Assembly: GCA_024742455.1 (NCBI GenBank)
Contig: JANSYL010000001.1
Location: 248,001 to 312,000 of the forward strand
DNA length: 64,000 nt
Reading direction: 5' to 3'
From: Paracoccaceae bacterium
Lineage (GTDB): Bacteria; Pseudomonadota; Alphaproteobacteria; Rhodobacterales; Rhodobacteraceae
Positions 34,407 through 43,768 of this stretch are shown piece by piece. How positions within the stretch are numbered: position 1 is the stretch's first letter; every line of letters begins with the position of its first letter. The notes beneath the pieces were generated by a model that saw nothing but the letters and a program-made list of their open reading frames with translations, did no database searches and was not told the origin of the DNA. A program made the position numbers and the translations under genes.

Positions 34407-35660
34407 GTGACCTACCAGCCCAAATCCGAGTTCCTGCGCACCATCATCGCGCGCGGTTTCCTGGCCGATTGCACCGACCTGCAGGGGCTGGACGAAAAGC
34501 TGACCGAAGGGCCGGTCACCTGTTACATCGGCTATGACGCCACAGCGAAATCGCTGCATGTGGGCCATCTGCTGAACATCATGCTGCTTCGGTGGTGGCA
34601 GAAGACCGGCAACCGGCCGATCACGCTGATGGGCGGCGGCACCACCAAGGTGGGCGATCCGTCCTTTCGTGCCGATGAACGCCCGCTGCTGACCGCCGCC
34701 GAGATCGACGCCAATATCGCCGGGATGCAGGCGGTGTTCGACCGTTACCTTGATTACGGCACCGGCCCCAACGATGCGGTGATGCTGAACAATGCCGACT
34801 GGCTCGACGGGCTGAACTACCTCGATTTCCTGCGCGATATCGGGCGGCATTTCAGCGTCAACCGGATGCTGAGTTTCGAAAGCGTGAAATCGCGGCTGGA
34901 CCGGGAACAGAGCCTGTCCTTCCTCGAATTCAACTACATGATCCTGCAGGCCTATGATTTCCTGGAACTCAACCGGCGCGAGGGCTGCCTGTTGCAGATG
35001 GGCGGGTCGGACCAGTGGGGAAATATCGTCAACGGCATCGACCTGACACGAAGGGTGCTCGAGTCCGAGATTTTCGGGCTGACCACGCCCCTGCTGACCA
35101 CCTCGGACGGGCGCAAGATGGGCAAGAGCCAGGGCGGGGCGATCTGGCTGAATGGCGACATGCTGAGCCCGTATGAATTCTGGCAGTTCTGGCGCAACAC
35201 CACCGATGCCGATGTGGGCAGGTTCCTGAAGCTTTACACCGAGTTGCCGGTTGCGGAATGCGACCGTCTGGGCGCGCTGAAAGGGTCCGAGATCAACGAG
35301 GCCAAGATCGTGCTGGCCAATGAAGTGACGACGCTTCTGCACGGGGCCGAGGCGGCGGCGGCGGCCGAGGCCACGGCGCGCGAGGTGTTCGAAAAGGGCG
35401 GCACGGGCGAGGACCTGCCGACGCTGGAACTGACCCCGGAGGAACTGGGCGACGGCATTTCGGTGGTGCAGCTGATCACCCGGACGGGGCTGGCCAAATC
35501 GGGCAAGGAGGCCAAGCGCCTGATCGCCGACAACGGCGCGCGGCTGAACGATGCGCCGCTCAGCGATGCCGGTCTGATGATCGGGGCGGCAGACCTCGCC
35601 GAACCGATCAAGTTGAGCGCGGGCAAAAAGCGCCACGCGCTGGTGGTGCTGGCGGGCTGA
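34407..35660 (+). CDS. tyrS: Tyrosyl-tRNA synthetase
   Basis: A 417-residue class I synthetase. The HIGH motif appears as HVGH, KMSKS as KMGKS, and the C-terminal S4-like domain has [18 protein letters not shown]. The GTG at 34407 gives [11 protein letters not shown], which fits the family N-terminus. An ATG at 34392 would add five residues and cannot be excluded. Confidence 0.96.
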   Translation: MTYQPKSEFLRTIIARGFLADCTDLQGLDEKLTEGPVTCYIGYDATAKSLHVGHLLNIMLLRWWQKTGNRPITLMGGGTTKVGDPSFRADERPLLTAAEIDANIAGMQAVFDRYLDYGTGPNDAVMLNNADWLDGLNYLDFLRDIGRHFSVNRMLSFESVKSRLDREQSLSFLEFNYMILQAYDFLELNRREGCLLQMGGSDQWGNIVNGIDLTRRVLESEIFGLTTPLLTTSDGRKMGKSQGGAIWLNGDMLSPYEFWQFWRNTTDADVGRFLKLYTELPVAECDRLGALKGSEINEAKIVLANEVTTLLHGAEAAAAAEATAREVFEKGGTGEDLPTLELTPEELGDGISVVQLITRTGLAKSGKEAKRLIADNGARLNDAPLSDAGLMIGAADLAEPIKLSAGKKRHALVVLAG

Positions 35661-35668
35661 AGCCGCGC

Positions 35669-36397
35669 CTAGCCTGCCACCAGCCGCAGCAGCCGCGCCC
35701 GCCCCGGCGGCACGGCGCGGATTTCCAGCCCGGTGAACACGTGCAGCGTGCCGAGGTCATGGTCGATGACCGCATGGTCGCTGACCCAGCCGCCCATCAG
35801 AAGATAGGTGCGCAGAAGCGGCGGCATCTTGGCCTGCGCCCGTTTCAGATCGGGGCGGCGGCGCAGCCTGCTGGCAAAGCGGAACACCTTGGGCGCCTTG
35901 ACCCGTGGCAGCCAGCGTTTGGGCCCGAGGTGCCGGTCCCTGAGCAGCGCGAAGGCGTCGTAGTATTCACGCGCCTCGGTGCCGTGGAAGGACGAGCAGC
36001 CGAACAGCATCTCGACCCCGCGATCATCGACATAAGCGGTCATCGCGCCCCAGGCCACGCGCAGGATATCGGGGTCGCGCCAGTCGGGGTGGATGCAGAA
36101 CCGGCCCATTTCGACCATCGGGCCATCGAACTGGCTGAGCGCGGAGAGTTCGTAGAATTGCGAGGCGTAGGAGCGCCCGATATCGCCCCCGTCCTGCAAA
36201 TGCAGCAGCCGGAAACAGCACACCAGCGCCCCGCTGACGGTATCTTCAACGAGGATGTGGGTGCAGGCGGCATCATAGGCATCGATGTCGCGCCGCCCGT
36301 CCCGAAAGGCCAGACCGCGCAGATCCTGCGCGGCGGCGACATCCTGCGCGCCCCCGGCCAGCCTTGCCCGGTAATGCCCCCTGATCAGGTCCTTCAT
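35669..36397 (-). CDS. olsB: Ornithine lipid N-acyltransferase OlsB-like
   Basis: A 242-residue GNAT-fold enzyme expected to acylate ornithine with 3-hydroxy-acyl-ACP, the first step of phosphorus-free ornithine lipids. RGLAFRDGRRDIDAYDAACTH, CFRLLHL, VEMGRFCIHPDWRDPDILR and MLFGCSSFHGTEAREYYDAF match the OlsB family. The olsA gene is not adjacent. The start is set at 36397 because the longer reading adds a non-homologous stretch. It is convergent with tyrS, 8 bases apart. Confidence 0.85.
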   Translation of the reverse strand: MKDLIRGHYRARLAGGAQDVAAAQDLRGLAFRDGRRDIDAYDAACTHILVEDTVSGALVCCFRLLHLQDGGDIGRSYASQFYELSALSQFDGPMVEMGRFCIHPDWRDPDILRVAWGAMTAYVDDRGVEMLFGCSSFHGTEAREYYDAFALLRDRHLGPKRWLPRVKAPKVFRFASRLRRRPDLKRAQAKMPPLLRTYLLMGGWVSDHAVIDHDLGTLHVFTGLEIRAVPPGRARLLRLVAG

Positions 36398-36477
36398 GAT
36401 CCCGCCCCTGCCGATCGACCGCTTTTGATGCGATGATGACACAAAACGGTGACGTCCAGGTTACACGCGACGCATCG

Positions 36478-36948
36478 TCAGCTGCCCAGGTTGCTGAGGT
36501 CGATCTGGCCGAAATTGCTCAGGATCGACCGCAGGATGCCGATATCTTCGACAGAAGATGTCGTGACCCGGCGCGAGAACTGCACCACCCGCCCGTCATC
36601 AAGACCGTAGCGTTCGATATTCTGCACCCGCCCCGCTTCGTTAAAGGACACCGCGAGGATGTTGCGTTCGATGATCTCGGGCGGCTGGTAGGCGAAATTG
36701 CGAATCCGGTAATCGGTGTAGAACCACGCCTCGTCCCGCATGACGCCGGAGGATCCGGGGCTGCCGATCAGGTCGACCACCTCGTCCCGGGTGGCGCCGA
36801 TCTGCAGGGTTTCGATATCCTCGGGCGGCGGCAGGTAGCCGTGATTGGTATAGGTCGCCTGGCAGGCGGTCAGCACCAGCACCACCAGAAGGCCGGCCAT
36901 GGCCCGCCCGATGGCCGAGCTTGGATTGCGTCGCGGATCGATGCCCAT
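36478..36948 (-). CDS. bamE: Outer-membrane assembly lipoprotein BamE
   Basis: A 156-residue lipoprotein of the SmpA/OmlA fold, part of the BAM complex that inserts outer-membrane beta-barrels. A signal helix ends in the lipobox LTAC. The domain shows LQIGATRDEVVDLIGSPGS and DEAWFYTDYRIRNFA. The start is uncertain: ATG codons at 36960, 36948 and 36900 are in frame. I prefer 36948 because GAGGG lies 7-11 bases upstream. It is divergent from the DUF177 gene. Confidence 0.88.
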   Translation of the reverse strand: MGIDPRRNPSSAIGRAMAGLLVVLVLTACQATYTNHGYLPPPEDIETLQIGATRDEVVDLIGSPGSSGVMRDEAWFYTDYRIRNFAYQPPEIIERNILAVSFNEAGRVQNIERYGLDDGRVVQFSRRVTTSSVEDIGILRSILSNFGQIDLSNLGS

Positions 36949-37081
36949 GGCTGCCCTCATACTGAACGGTTCGCTGCCCCCGGGTTGCCCGGGGCGCGAA
37001 AGCTTTCTATCCGATTATCTTAGCGGCCGCCGCAGGGCAAGTTCGGGCCGGGACCGCACGGACCAGAAGGACGGGACCTCG

Positions 37082-37666
37082 ATGACCAATCATGCCGATC
37101 CGGACCTGCGGCGCCTGCCGCGCGACGCAGCGCACCCGGTCGAACTTGTGCCGGGGGCCGATCAGCGGGCGGCGATCGCGGCGGCGCTGGAGCTCAGCGC
37201 GCTGCGCAAGCTGCAGCTGACCGGGCGCCTGATCCCCGAGGGCAGACGTGACTGGCGGTTCGAGGGCCATCTGGGCGCGACCGTGGTGCAGCCCTGCGTG
37301 GCAACGCTGGCGCCGGTGACGACGCGGATAGAAACCGGGATCGATCGGCATTATGCCGCCGATTTCCGCACCCCCGACACCGAGGAGGCGGAGATGCCCG
37401 AGGATGACAGCATCGACCCCCTGCCCGACCGGCTGGACCTGATCGCGCTGGCGCAGGAGGCGCTGAGCCTTGCGCTGCCGCTTTACCCGCGCGCCGAAGG
37501 GGCCGCGCCGGCCGCGCGCATCTTCGGCCCGCCCGGCGTGGCGCCGATGGATGATGAGGCGGCCAAACCCCTGGCCGGGCTGGCGGTGCTGCGCGACCGG
37601 CTGGCGAGCGGGGAAGACGGCCCCGAAACGCCGCCGGAAAAGGGCGATCGCGACGCGGAAGACTGA
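37082..37666 (+). CDS. DUF177 (YceD-like) protein
   Basis: A 194-residue protein of the DUF177/YceD family, linked elsewhere to 23S rRNA accumulation. Visible motifs are WRFEGHLGATVVQPCVATLA and DLIALAQEALSLALPLYPR. The acidic C-terminus is typical. Its position ahead of rpmF-plsX-fabH is the conserved bacterial arrangement. The start at 37082 is chosen over upstream in-frame codons that lie in the divergent bamE promoter region. Confidence 0.88.
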   Translation: MTNHADPDLRRLPRDAAHPVELVPGADQRAAIAAALELSALRKLQLTGRLIPEGRRDWRFEGHLGATVVQPCVATLAPVTTRIETGIDRHYAADFRTPDTEEAEMPEDDSIDPLPDRLDLIALAQEALSLALPLYPRAEGAAPAARIFGPPGVAPMDDEAAKPLAGLAVLRDRLASGEDGPETPPEKGDRDAED

Positions 37667-37680
37667 GCCGGGGAAAGGGG

Positions 37681-37708
37681 TTGCATGGCGGGGGAATCGG
37701 AGTATGTT
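37681..37708 (+). promoter_or_regulatory. Candidate sigma-70 promoter for rpmF-plsX-fabH
   Basis: TTGCAT (37681-37686) and TATGTT (37703-37708) are spaced by 16 bases, 146 bases ahead of rpmF. It is a fair match to the housekeeping consensus. Confidence 0.4.
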
Positions 37709-37853
37709 CCCGCCCTCGTTCCAGACCAGTCCCGCAGCATGATTTGCGCACTGGGCCGGGCGCCCGGACCAAAGGGTTCGCGCCATCCGGAGGGCGATCA
37801 GGTTTTGAGATCCGGGGGCAGATCAGGCGCCCCGCCAATATCGAGGATGTGAC

Positions 37854-38060
37854 ATGGCTGTCCCCCAGAACCGCGTGACGCGGTCCCGCCGCAATATGCG
37901 CCGCGCCCATGACGGGCTGGATGGTGCGAACCCCAATGAGTGTCCGTCCTGTGGCGAGCTGAAGCGTCCGCACCACGTGTGCCCTGCTTGCGGTTTCTAC
38001 AATGACCGCGAAGTCATCGCCCAGGCCGACGAGATCGACCTCGACGAAGACGCCGCCTGA
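37854..38060 (+). CDS. rpmF: 50S ribosomal protein L32
   Basis: A 68-residue basic protein. [20 protein letters not shown] is the typical L32 start, and two CxxC pairs ([18 protein letters not shown]) form the zinc-binding type. The acidic C-terminal tail is usual in alphaproteobacteria. It lies 38 bases ahead of plsX. Confidence 0.97.
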   Translation: MAVPQNRVTRSRRNMRRAHDGLDGANPNECPSCGELKRPHHVCPACGFYNDREVIAQADEIDLDEDAA

Positions 38061-38098
38061 TCCAGGAACCGGCCGAGCGGGGGCAAGGCAGAGCGGCG

Positions 38099-39196
38099 AT
38101 GACGGACGAAACCGCGCTGACGGCCAAGTCGATCCCCGGAACGGTCCTTTCGATCGACGCGATGGGCAGTGACCTCGGCCCGGCGGCCGTGGTGTCGGGC
38201 ATGGCGAAATCTGCCCGCAAGAATGCCGATCTGCGATTTATCGTGCATGGTGACAGGCCCGAGCTGGAGGGCCTGATCGAACGGCGCCGCATCCTGACCG
38301 ACCGCTGCGAGATCCGCCATGCCGATGGCGTGGTGACGATGGATGCCAAACCCTCGGTGGTGATGCGCCAGGGCAAGGGCACCTCGATGTGGTCGGCGAT
38401 CGACGCGCTGCGCGCGGGCGAGGCGCAGGCGATGGTCAGTTGCGGCAATACCGGCGCGCTGATGGCGATTTCCATGCTGCGTTTGCGCAAGATCGAAGGC
38501 GTCAACCGTCCGGCGATCGGGTGCCTTTGGCCGTCGCGCGGGCCGCAGGGGTTCAACGTCATGCTCGATTGCGGCGCCGATATCCGCGCCGATGCCGAGG
38601 ATCTTCTGCAATACGCCCTGATGGGCGCGAGCTATGCGCGCAACGGGCTGGACCTGCCACGCCCGCGGGTGGGGCTTTTGAACGTGGGCACCGAGGACCA
38701 CAAGGGCCGGGCCGAGCTGAAATACGCCGCCGAACTGATCGAGACCGTCAGCCATGCCGCCGATTTCGAATTCGTGGGCTTCGTGGAAGGCGGCGACCTG
38801 CCCTCGGACCGGCTGGACGTGATCGTGACCGACGGGTTCACCGGCAATGTCGCGCTGAAGACCGGCGAAGGCACAGCACGGCTGATCAGCGATCTGCTGA
38901 AAGAGGCGTTCCGGCATTCGCCGATGTCGCGGCTGGCGGCGATCATGGCCTATACCTCGCTCAGGCGGCTGAGCAAACGGATCGACCCGCGCCGGGTGAA
39001 TGGCGGGGTGTTTCTCGGGCTGAACGGCACGGTCGTGAAATCGCACGGATCGGCCGATGGCACCGGCGTGTCGGCTGCGATAAAGCTGGCGGCACGGCTG
39101 GCGGCGGCGGGCTTTGCCAAACGGCTGGCCGCGCGCATCGCCGATGCCGAACAGGCCGCCGCGGCCGCCATCGATATGGAGGGCAGGACCCCGTGA
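38099..39196 (+). CDS. plsX: Phosphate acyltransferase PlsX
   Basis: A 365-residue enzyme making acyl-phosphate from acyl-ACP for phospholipid synthesis. SIDAMGSDLGPAAVVSG, MVSCGNTGALMAISMLRL, GLLNVGTEDHKGR and VTDGFTGNVALKTGEGTARL are diagnostic. Its stop overlaps the GTG start of fabH (GTGA), so the two are coupled. Confidence 0.97.
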   Translation: MTDETALTAKSIPGTVLSIDAMGSDLGPAAVVSGMAKSARKNADLRFIVHGDRPELEGLIERRRILTDRCEIRHADGVVTMDAKPSVVMRQGKGTSMWSAIDALRAGEAQAMVSCGNTGALMAISMLRLRKIEGVNRPAIGCLWPSRGPQGFNVMLDCGADIRADAEDLLQYALMGASYARNGLDLPRPRVGLLNVGTEDHKGRAELKYAAELIETVSHAADFEFVGFVEGGDLPSDRLDVIVTDGFTGNVALKTGEGTARLISDLLKEAFRHSPMSRLAAIMAYTSLRRLSKRIDPRRVNGGVFLGLNGTVVKSHGSADGTGVSAAIKLAARLAAAGFAKRLAARIADAEQAAAAAIDMEGRTP

Positions 39197-40167
39197 CCAT
39201 CCGAGCAGTCCCCGTGGGCATCGGCCACTACCTGCCCGCCCGCGTCGTCGAAAACGCCGAGTTCGAAAAGACGCTCGACACATCGGATGCCTGGATCCGG
39301 TCACGTTCGGGGATCGAGCGGCGCCATTTCGCCGCCGAGGATGAAACCACCAGCCAGATGGCCATCGCGGCAGGCACCGCCGCGCTGACCCATGCCGGGC
39401 TGACCGCCGCCGATATCGACGCGCTGGTGGTGGCCACCTCGACCCCCGATCTGACCTTCCCCTCGGTCGCCACGATGGTGCAGGCGGGGCTGGGCATGAC
39501 CGGTGGCTTCGCCTTCGACGTCCAGGCGGTCTGTGCCGGGTTCGTCTTTGCGCTGGCCAATGCCAATGCGCTGATCGTGTCGGGCCAGGCGCGGCGGGTT
39601 ATGGTGATCGGGGCGGAAACCTTCAGCCGGATCATGGACTGGACCGACCGGTCCACCTGCGTTCTGTTCGGCGACGGCGCCGGCGCGCTGATCCTCGAGG
39701 CGCAGGACGGCGCGGGCACCTCCGACGACCGCGGGGTTCTGGCCACCGACCTGAATTCCGACGGCACCCATCGCGACCTGCTTTATGTCGATGGCGGCGT
39801 GTCGAGCACCCAGAGCACCGGCGTGCTGCGCATGGAGGGCCAGGAGGTGTTCCGCCACGCCGTCGAGAAACTGGCCCAGACCGCCGATGCCGCGCTGACC
39901 AAGGCGGGGCTGTCGCATGACGATATCGCCTGGATCGTGCCGCACCAGGCCAACCTGCGTATCATCAAGCGCACGGCGCAGAAACTGGGCGTCGACATGG
40001 ACCGGGTGGTGGTCACGGTGCAGGACCATGGCAACACCTCGGCGGCCTCGATCCCGCTGGCCCTGTCGGTGGGCGTGGCGCGCGGGCAGATCAAGCCCGG
40101 CGATCTGCTGGTGGCCGAAGCGATCGGCGGCGGGCTGGCCTGGGGTGCGGTGGTGCTGCGCTGGTAG
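39193..40167 (+). CDS. fabH: 3-oxoacyl-ACP synthase III (KAS III)
   Basis: A 324-residue enzyme that starts fatty acid chains by condensing acetyl-CoA with malonyl-ACP. The catalytic triad is intact: C114 in QAVCAGF, H251 in VPHQANLR and N281 in DHGNTSAAS. The start is a GTG that overlaps the plsX stop. Open reading extends far upstream inside plsX but has no homology. Confidence 0.97.
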   Translation: MTIRAVPVGIGHYLPARVVENAEFEKTLDTSDAWIRSRSGIERRHFAAEDETTSQMAIAAGTAALTHAGLTAADIDALVVATSTPDLTFPSVATMVQAGLGMTGGFAFDVQAVCAGFVFALANANALIVSGQARRVMVIGAETFSRIMDWTDRSTCVLFGDGAGALILEAQDGAGTSDDRGVLATDLNSDGTHRDLLYVDGGVSSTQSTGVLRMEGQEVFRHAVEKLAQTADAALTKAGLSHDDIAWIVPHQANLRIIKRTAQKLGVDMDRVVVTVQDHGNTSAASIPLALSVGVARGQIKPGDLLVAEAIGGGLAWGAVVLRW

Positions 40168-40270
40168 CGGGGCAACACCGGCGCGCAAATACCCGCCGCT
40201 CCGCAACCCTTTACATTGACTTAACAATTCGCTTCGCCCATCCTTTCGCTCAAACGAAGGGACGGAACCG

Positions 40271-40573
40271 ATGGCCAACAAGACCCTCACCCGCATGGAT
40301 TTGTCCGAAGCCGTGTTCCGCGAGGTTGGCCTGTCGCGCAACGAAAGTGCGCAACTGGTCGAACGGGTGCTGGACCTGATGTCGGACGCGCTGGTGCGGG
40401 GCGAACAGGTCAAGATTTCGTCCTTCGGCACCTTTTCGGTCCGGTCGAAAACCGCGCGAATGGGGCGCAACCCCAAGACCGGACAGGAAGTGCCGATCAG
40501 CCCGCGCCGGGTTCTGACCTTCCGCCCGTCGCATCTGATGAAGGACCGGGTGGCCGCAGGCAACCGGGGCTGA
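40271..40573 (+). CDS. ihfA: Integration host factor alpha subunit
   Basis: A 100-residue DNA-bending protein. [45 protein letters not shown] and the [12 protein letters not shown] arm-tip region are typical. A TTGACT hexamer at 40216-40221 may be the -35 box of a local promoter, without a clear -10. It is followed by the MerR-type gene after 9 bases. Confidence 0.96.
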   Translation: MANKTLTRMDLSEAVFREVGLSRNESAQLVERVLDLMSDALVRGEQVKISSFGTFSVRSKTARMGRNPKTGQEVPISPRRVLTFRPSHLMKDRVAAGNRG

Positions 40574-40582
40574 CGAACGGGT

Positions 40583-41326
40583 ATGGCAAAGAGCGCGCAG
40601 GCGTTCCGCACGATCCGCGAGGTTGCGGACTGGCTTGGGGTCGAGGCGCATGTGCTGCGCTTCTGGGAGTCGAAATTTCCACAGATCAAGCCCGTCAAAC
40701 GCGCGGGCGGGCGGCGGTATTACCGGCCCGCCGACATGCAGCTGATCGGCGGAATCAAGGTGCTGCTGCATGACGAGGGCTACACCATCCGCGGCGTTCA
40801 GCGCCTGATCAAGGAGGACGGGCAGGAGGCGGTGACCGCGAAGGCGCCGCCGCTGGATGAGGGCGAGGGCGCGGAGGACGCGGCGACACTGAGCGATGCC
40901 GAGGCCTGGGCCGAGGACGACGCGCGCGATGCGGCCGAAGCCGACACGGACGCCGAAACCACCGACCCCGACCAGGCCCCCCTGCCCTTCGACACCCCCG
41001 CCCCGCGCCAGCTGGCCCGGGACGAGGCGGACGAGGCCGTGACACCCGAGGCGGAACCCGAGGCAGACGCGGAACCCGCATCCGGCCCCGACCCTGCACC
41101 GACCGTACCCGGGGAAGATGGCGGCGACGGGGCCGGGACAGAGACCCCTGACACGGACGGGAACGGAGACGGGGACCCTGCCCCGGAACCTGAGGACGCG
41201 CCCGCCGGGGACCCGTTGACGCAGCTTGCCGACCTGATGACCGCCGCCCGGGCGCGGCCGCGCAAACGCGCGGAAAAAGCGCTGGGCGCGCTGATCGAGA
41301 CGATGCGCAAGGACCCCGTCCCCTGA
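40583..41326 (+). CDS. MerR-type regulator with long acidic tail
   Basis: A 247-residue protein. An N-terminal MerR-like winged helix (about 1-75) shows [20 protein letters not shown] and [21 protein letters not shown]. About 130 residues rich in Asp, Glu, Pro and Ala follow, then a short basic helix ([20 protein letters not shown]). There is no effector domain and no metal-binding cysteines. The gene is regularly found behind ihfA in this order; its targets are unknown. Confidence 0.88.
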   Translation: MAKSAQAFRTIREVADWLGVEAHVLRFWESKFPQIKPVKRAGGRRYYRPADMQLIGGIKVLLHDEGYTIRGVQRLIKEDGQEAVTAKAPPLDEGEGAEDAATLSDAEAWAEDDARDAAEADTDAETTDPDQAPLPFDTPAPRQLARDEADEAVTPEAEPEADAEPASGPDPAPTVPGEDGGDGAGTETPDTDGNGDGDPAPEPEDAPAGDPLTQLADLMTAARARPRKRAEKALGALIETMRKDPVP

Positions 41327-41369
41327 CGCCCCTTGCGCCCACCCCCAAAATCACTAGAACGCCCCCAGT

Positions 41370-41446
41370 CGGGCTATGGCGCAGCCTGGTAGCGCGTCCG
41401 TCTGGGGGACGGAAGGTCGCAGGTTCGAGTCCTGCTAGCCCGACCA
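41370..41446 (+). tRNA. tRNA-Pro, anticodon GGG
   Basis: A 77-base cloverleaf. The acceptor stem CGGGCTA pairs with TAGCCCG, followed by A and an encoded CCA. The D stem is GCGC/GCGC, the anticodon stem TCCGT/ACGGA with loop CTGGGGG (anticodon GGG), and the T arm is GCAGG-TTCGAGT-CCTGC. It lies between the MerR-type and dcd genes. Confidence 0.96.
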
Positions 41447-41495
41447 ATCGACACCACCCGTTGTCCAGCGTTACCCTGCCTGCCTGGAGGGGTGC

Positions 41496-42560
41496 ATGAC
41501 CGACGGCGTTTTACCCGATAGCCAGATTACCGCGATGATCGATGGCGGGCAGATCACCGCCTCCGCCCCGGTGACGCCCGGCCAGGTGCAGCCGGCCAGC
41601 CTGGACCTCAGGCTCGGGTCGGTGGCCTATCGGGTGCGGGCCTCGTTCCTGGCCGGGCCGGGGCGGACCGTGGCCGACAGGCTGGCGCGGTTCAAGATGC
41701 ACCGGATGGATCTGAACGGTGGCGCGGTGCTGGAAAAGGGCTGCGTCTATGTCGTGCCTTTGATGGAGGGGCTGGCGCTGCCTGCTGGTGTCAGCGCGGC
41801 GGCGAATGCCAAAAGCTCCACCGGGCGGGTCGATTGCCTGACCCGGGTGATCACCGATCACGGGGTGGAGTTCGACCGCATTCCCGAAGGTTATGCCGGA
41901 CCGCTCTATGCCGAGATCTGCCCCCGGTCTTTTTCGGTACTGGTCGAACCGGGGCTGGCGTTGAACCAGATCCGGTTCCGGCGCGGGCAAGCAGTTCTGA
42001 GCGATGCCGAGCTGGCCGCGCGCCATGCCGACACGCCGCTGGTGGATGGGCAGGCCGTGATTTCCGACGGGCTGGGGTTTTCGGTCGACCTGACGCCCGG
42101 CACGGGCGGGCTGGTGGGTTATCGCGCCAAGCCGCATACCGGCGTGATCGACATGACCCGCGTCGGCGCCCATGATCCCGCGCAGTTCTGGGAAACGGTG
42201 CGCGGGGATGACGGGATGATCATCCTCGACCCCGGGGCGTTCTACATCCTCGTCAGCCGCGAGGCGGTGACGATCCCGCCCGACTGTGCCGCCGAGATGT
42301 CGCCCTATCTTGCGATGGTGGGCGAGTTCCGGGTGCATTACGCAGGGTTCTTCGACCCCGGGTTCGGCCACGGGGTGCCCGCGCGCGGCGTGCTGGAGGT
42401 GCGCTGCCACGAAGCGCCCTTCGTGCTGGAACACGGTCAGGTTGTCGGGCGGCTGGTCTACGAACGCATGGCCGCCCTGCCCGACCGGTTATACGGCGGC
42501 GACATCGCGTCGAATTACCAGGGCCAGGGGTTGAAGCTGTCGAAGCATTTCCGCGCCTGA
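41496..42560 (+). CDS. dcd: 2'-deoxycytidine 5'-triphosphate deaminase, fused two-domain form
   Basis: A 354-residue protein, nearly twice the usual Dcd length. The N-terminal domain (about 1-170) has VQPASLDLRLGSVAYRVRAS and the active-site-like NAKSSTGRVDCLTRVITDHG. The C-terminal domain (about 185-354) has DCAAEMSPYLAMVGEFRVHY and AGFFDPGFGHG. It looks like a tandem fusion of two dUTPase-fold units. It should supply dUTP for thymidylate synthesis by deaminating dCTP. A good GGAGG lies 6 bases before the ATG. Confidence 0.9.
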   Translation: MTDGVLPDSQITAMIDGGQITASAPVTPGQVQPASLDLRLGSVAYRVRASFLAGPGRTVADRLARFKMHRMDLNGGAVLEKGCVYVVPLMEGLALPAGVSAAANAKSSTGRVDCLTRVITDHGVEFDRIPEGYAGPLYAEICPRSFSVLVEPGLALNQIRFRRGQAVLSDAELAARHADTPLVDGQAVISDGLGFSVDLTPGTGGLVGYRAKPHTGVIDMTRVGAHDPAQFWETVRGDDGMIILDPGAFYILVSREAVTIPPDCAAEMSPYLAMVGEFRVHYAGFFDPGFGHGVPARGVLEVRCHEAPFVLEHGQVVGRLVYERMAALPDRLYGGDIASNYQGQGLKLSKHFRA

Positions 42561-42568
42561 CGCGCGGG

Positions 42569-43768
42569 TCACCGGCGCAGCAGCCCCGAATAAAACATCA
42601 GCCCGTGTCGGCAGAGCCGGTCGGAGAACCCGCCCCAGACACCCGCGAAACTCAGCCAGTCGGTGCCCAGCGCCTGCGCGATCTCCTGCAGGTTGCGCCG
42701 CCCGTCGATCCGGGCAAGCGCGCGGGCGGCAAGCCCCGGCACGGGGATTTCCAGTTTCTGGCCGTCATGGGTGACGGGGATGACCCCGGCCCTGGCGGCG
42801 GCCTGCGCCAGTTTCTGACCCGACGCGCCCTTGATATGGGGCACCGATGCCGGCCCGGCTCTCGCCGCAGCCGCCCCGCTCCCGGCCTTTCCGGCGTAAA
42901 TCACGTGGGTGCGGATCGTGCCGCGCAGCGCCTCGGCCAGCATCATGCGCGCGCGGTGGTCCATGCCGTCAACCATGGCCGCATCGCCGAGGATCGGCAC
43001 CGGATCATAAAGGAAAGCCTGGGGGCTGCCGGTCATCACCAGCCCCGCCGCATCGAGCGCTTCCAGCACCTCGCCGATGCGGAACGCCCGGTCCTGGCTG
43101 TGCAACAGCAGGTCATAGAATCCCGCATCGCTTTGCCGGTGATCGCTCAGATGCGGATTGCGCTTGAACGGGTGGCCGTCGGGGATGCGGTCGAAGATCG
43201 CCCTGGCGCGGCGCAGCCGGTCCTGCGGCGGGCCGTCAAGCACCGCGCCGAACGCCTCCTGCAGGGGATAGACGCCGGAGCGGCCGAAGGGGGCGTAAAC
43301 CATGAGACCGATGCCGCCATCGGGCGACAGCGCGGCAGCAAGCGCATCGAAGCCCTCCTGCGGGTCGGGCAGATGGTGCAGCACCCCGCAGCAGTCGATA
43401 TAGTCGAAACGCCCCAGTTCGGGCGCGGTCAGAAGCGAGCCGGTATGGAAGGTGATGCCGGTAAGGCCCCGCGCCTTCGCCCGCGCCTCGGCCACCGCGC
43501 GGGCCGTGGTCGACAGGTCGATATAGTGGATGTCATGGGCCACTTTGGCCGCCGTCAGCACCTGCGCCAGCTGGATCAGGGCATCCCCCGTGCCGCCGCC
43601 CGCCACCAGCGCGCGAAACGGCTGCGACCAGTCGCGCGCCCCGGCAAAGACGTAGTGGTCCAGTTCCAGCGGATGCGAGGGCGAGCCGGTGATCAGGCGC
43701 CTTGCCTCATCGGCCGGGTCACGTTCCGGGTAGGGATAGGCGTCGTATTGATCGGTCACGCGGGTCAT
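42569..43768 (-). CDS. Class I SAM-dependent methyltransferase
   Basis: A 399-residue protein. The SAM motif ALVAGGGTGDALIQLA is at about residues 53-68, with YIDLSTTA and DYIDCCGVLHHLPDP following. A C-terminal extension of about 120 residues (from 280) has no recognised catalytic motif. Tetratricopeptide or peptide substrates are typical for some relatives, but the substrate here is unknown. Its start overlaps the upstream DUF3445 gene by four bases (ATGA), so the two are coupled and may share a pathway. Confidence 0.82.
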   Translation of the reverse strand: MTRVTDQYDAYPYPERDPADEARRLITGSPSHPLELDHYVFAGARDWSQPFRALVAGGGTGDALIQLAQVLTAAKVAHDIHYIDLSTTARAVAEARAKARGLTGITFHTGSLLTAPELGRFDYIDCCGVLHHLPDPQEGFDALAAALSPDGGIGLMVYAPFGRSGVYPLQEAFGAVLDGPPQDRLRRARAIFDRIPDGHPFKRNPHLSDHRQSDAGFYDLLLHSQDRAFRIGEVLEALDAAGLVMTGSPQAFLYDPVPILGDAAMVDGMDHRARMMLAEALRGTIRTHVIYAGKAGSGAAAARAGPASVPHIKGASGQKLAQAAARAGVIPVTHDGQKLEIPVPGLAARALARIDGRRNLQEIAQALGTDWLSFAGVWGGFSDRLCRHGLMFYSGLLRR

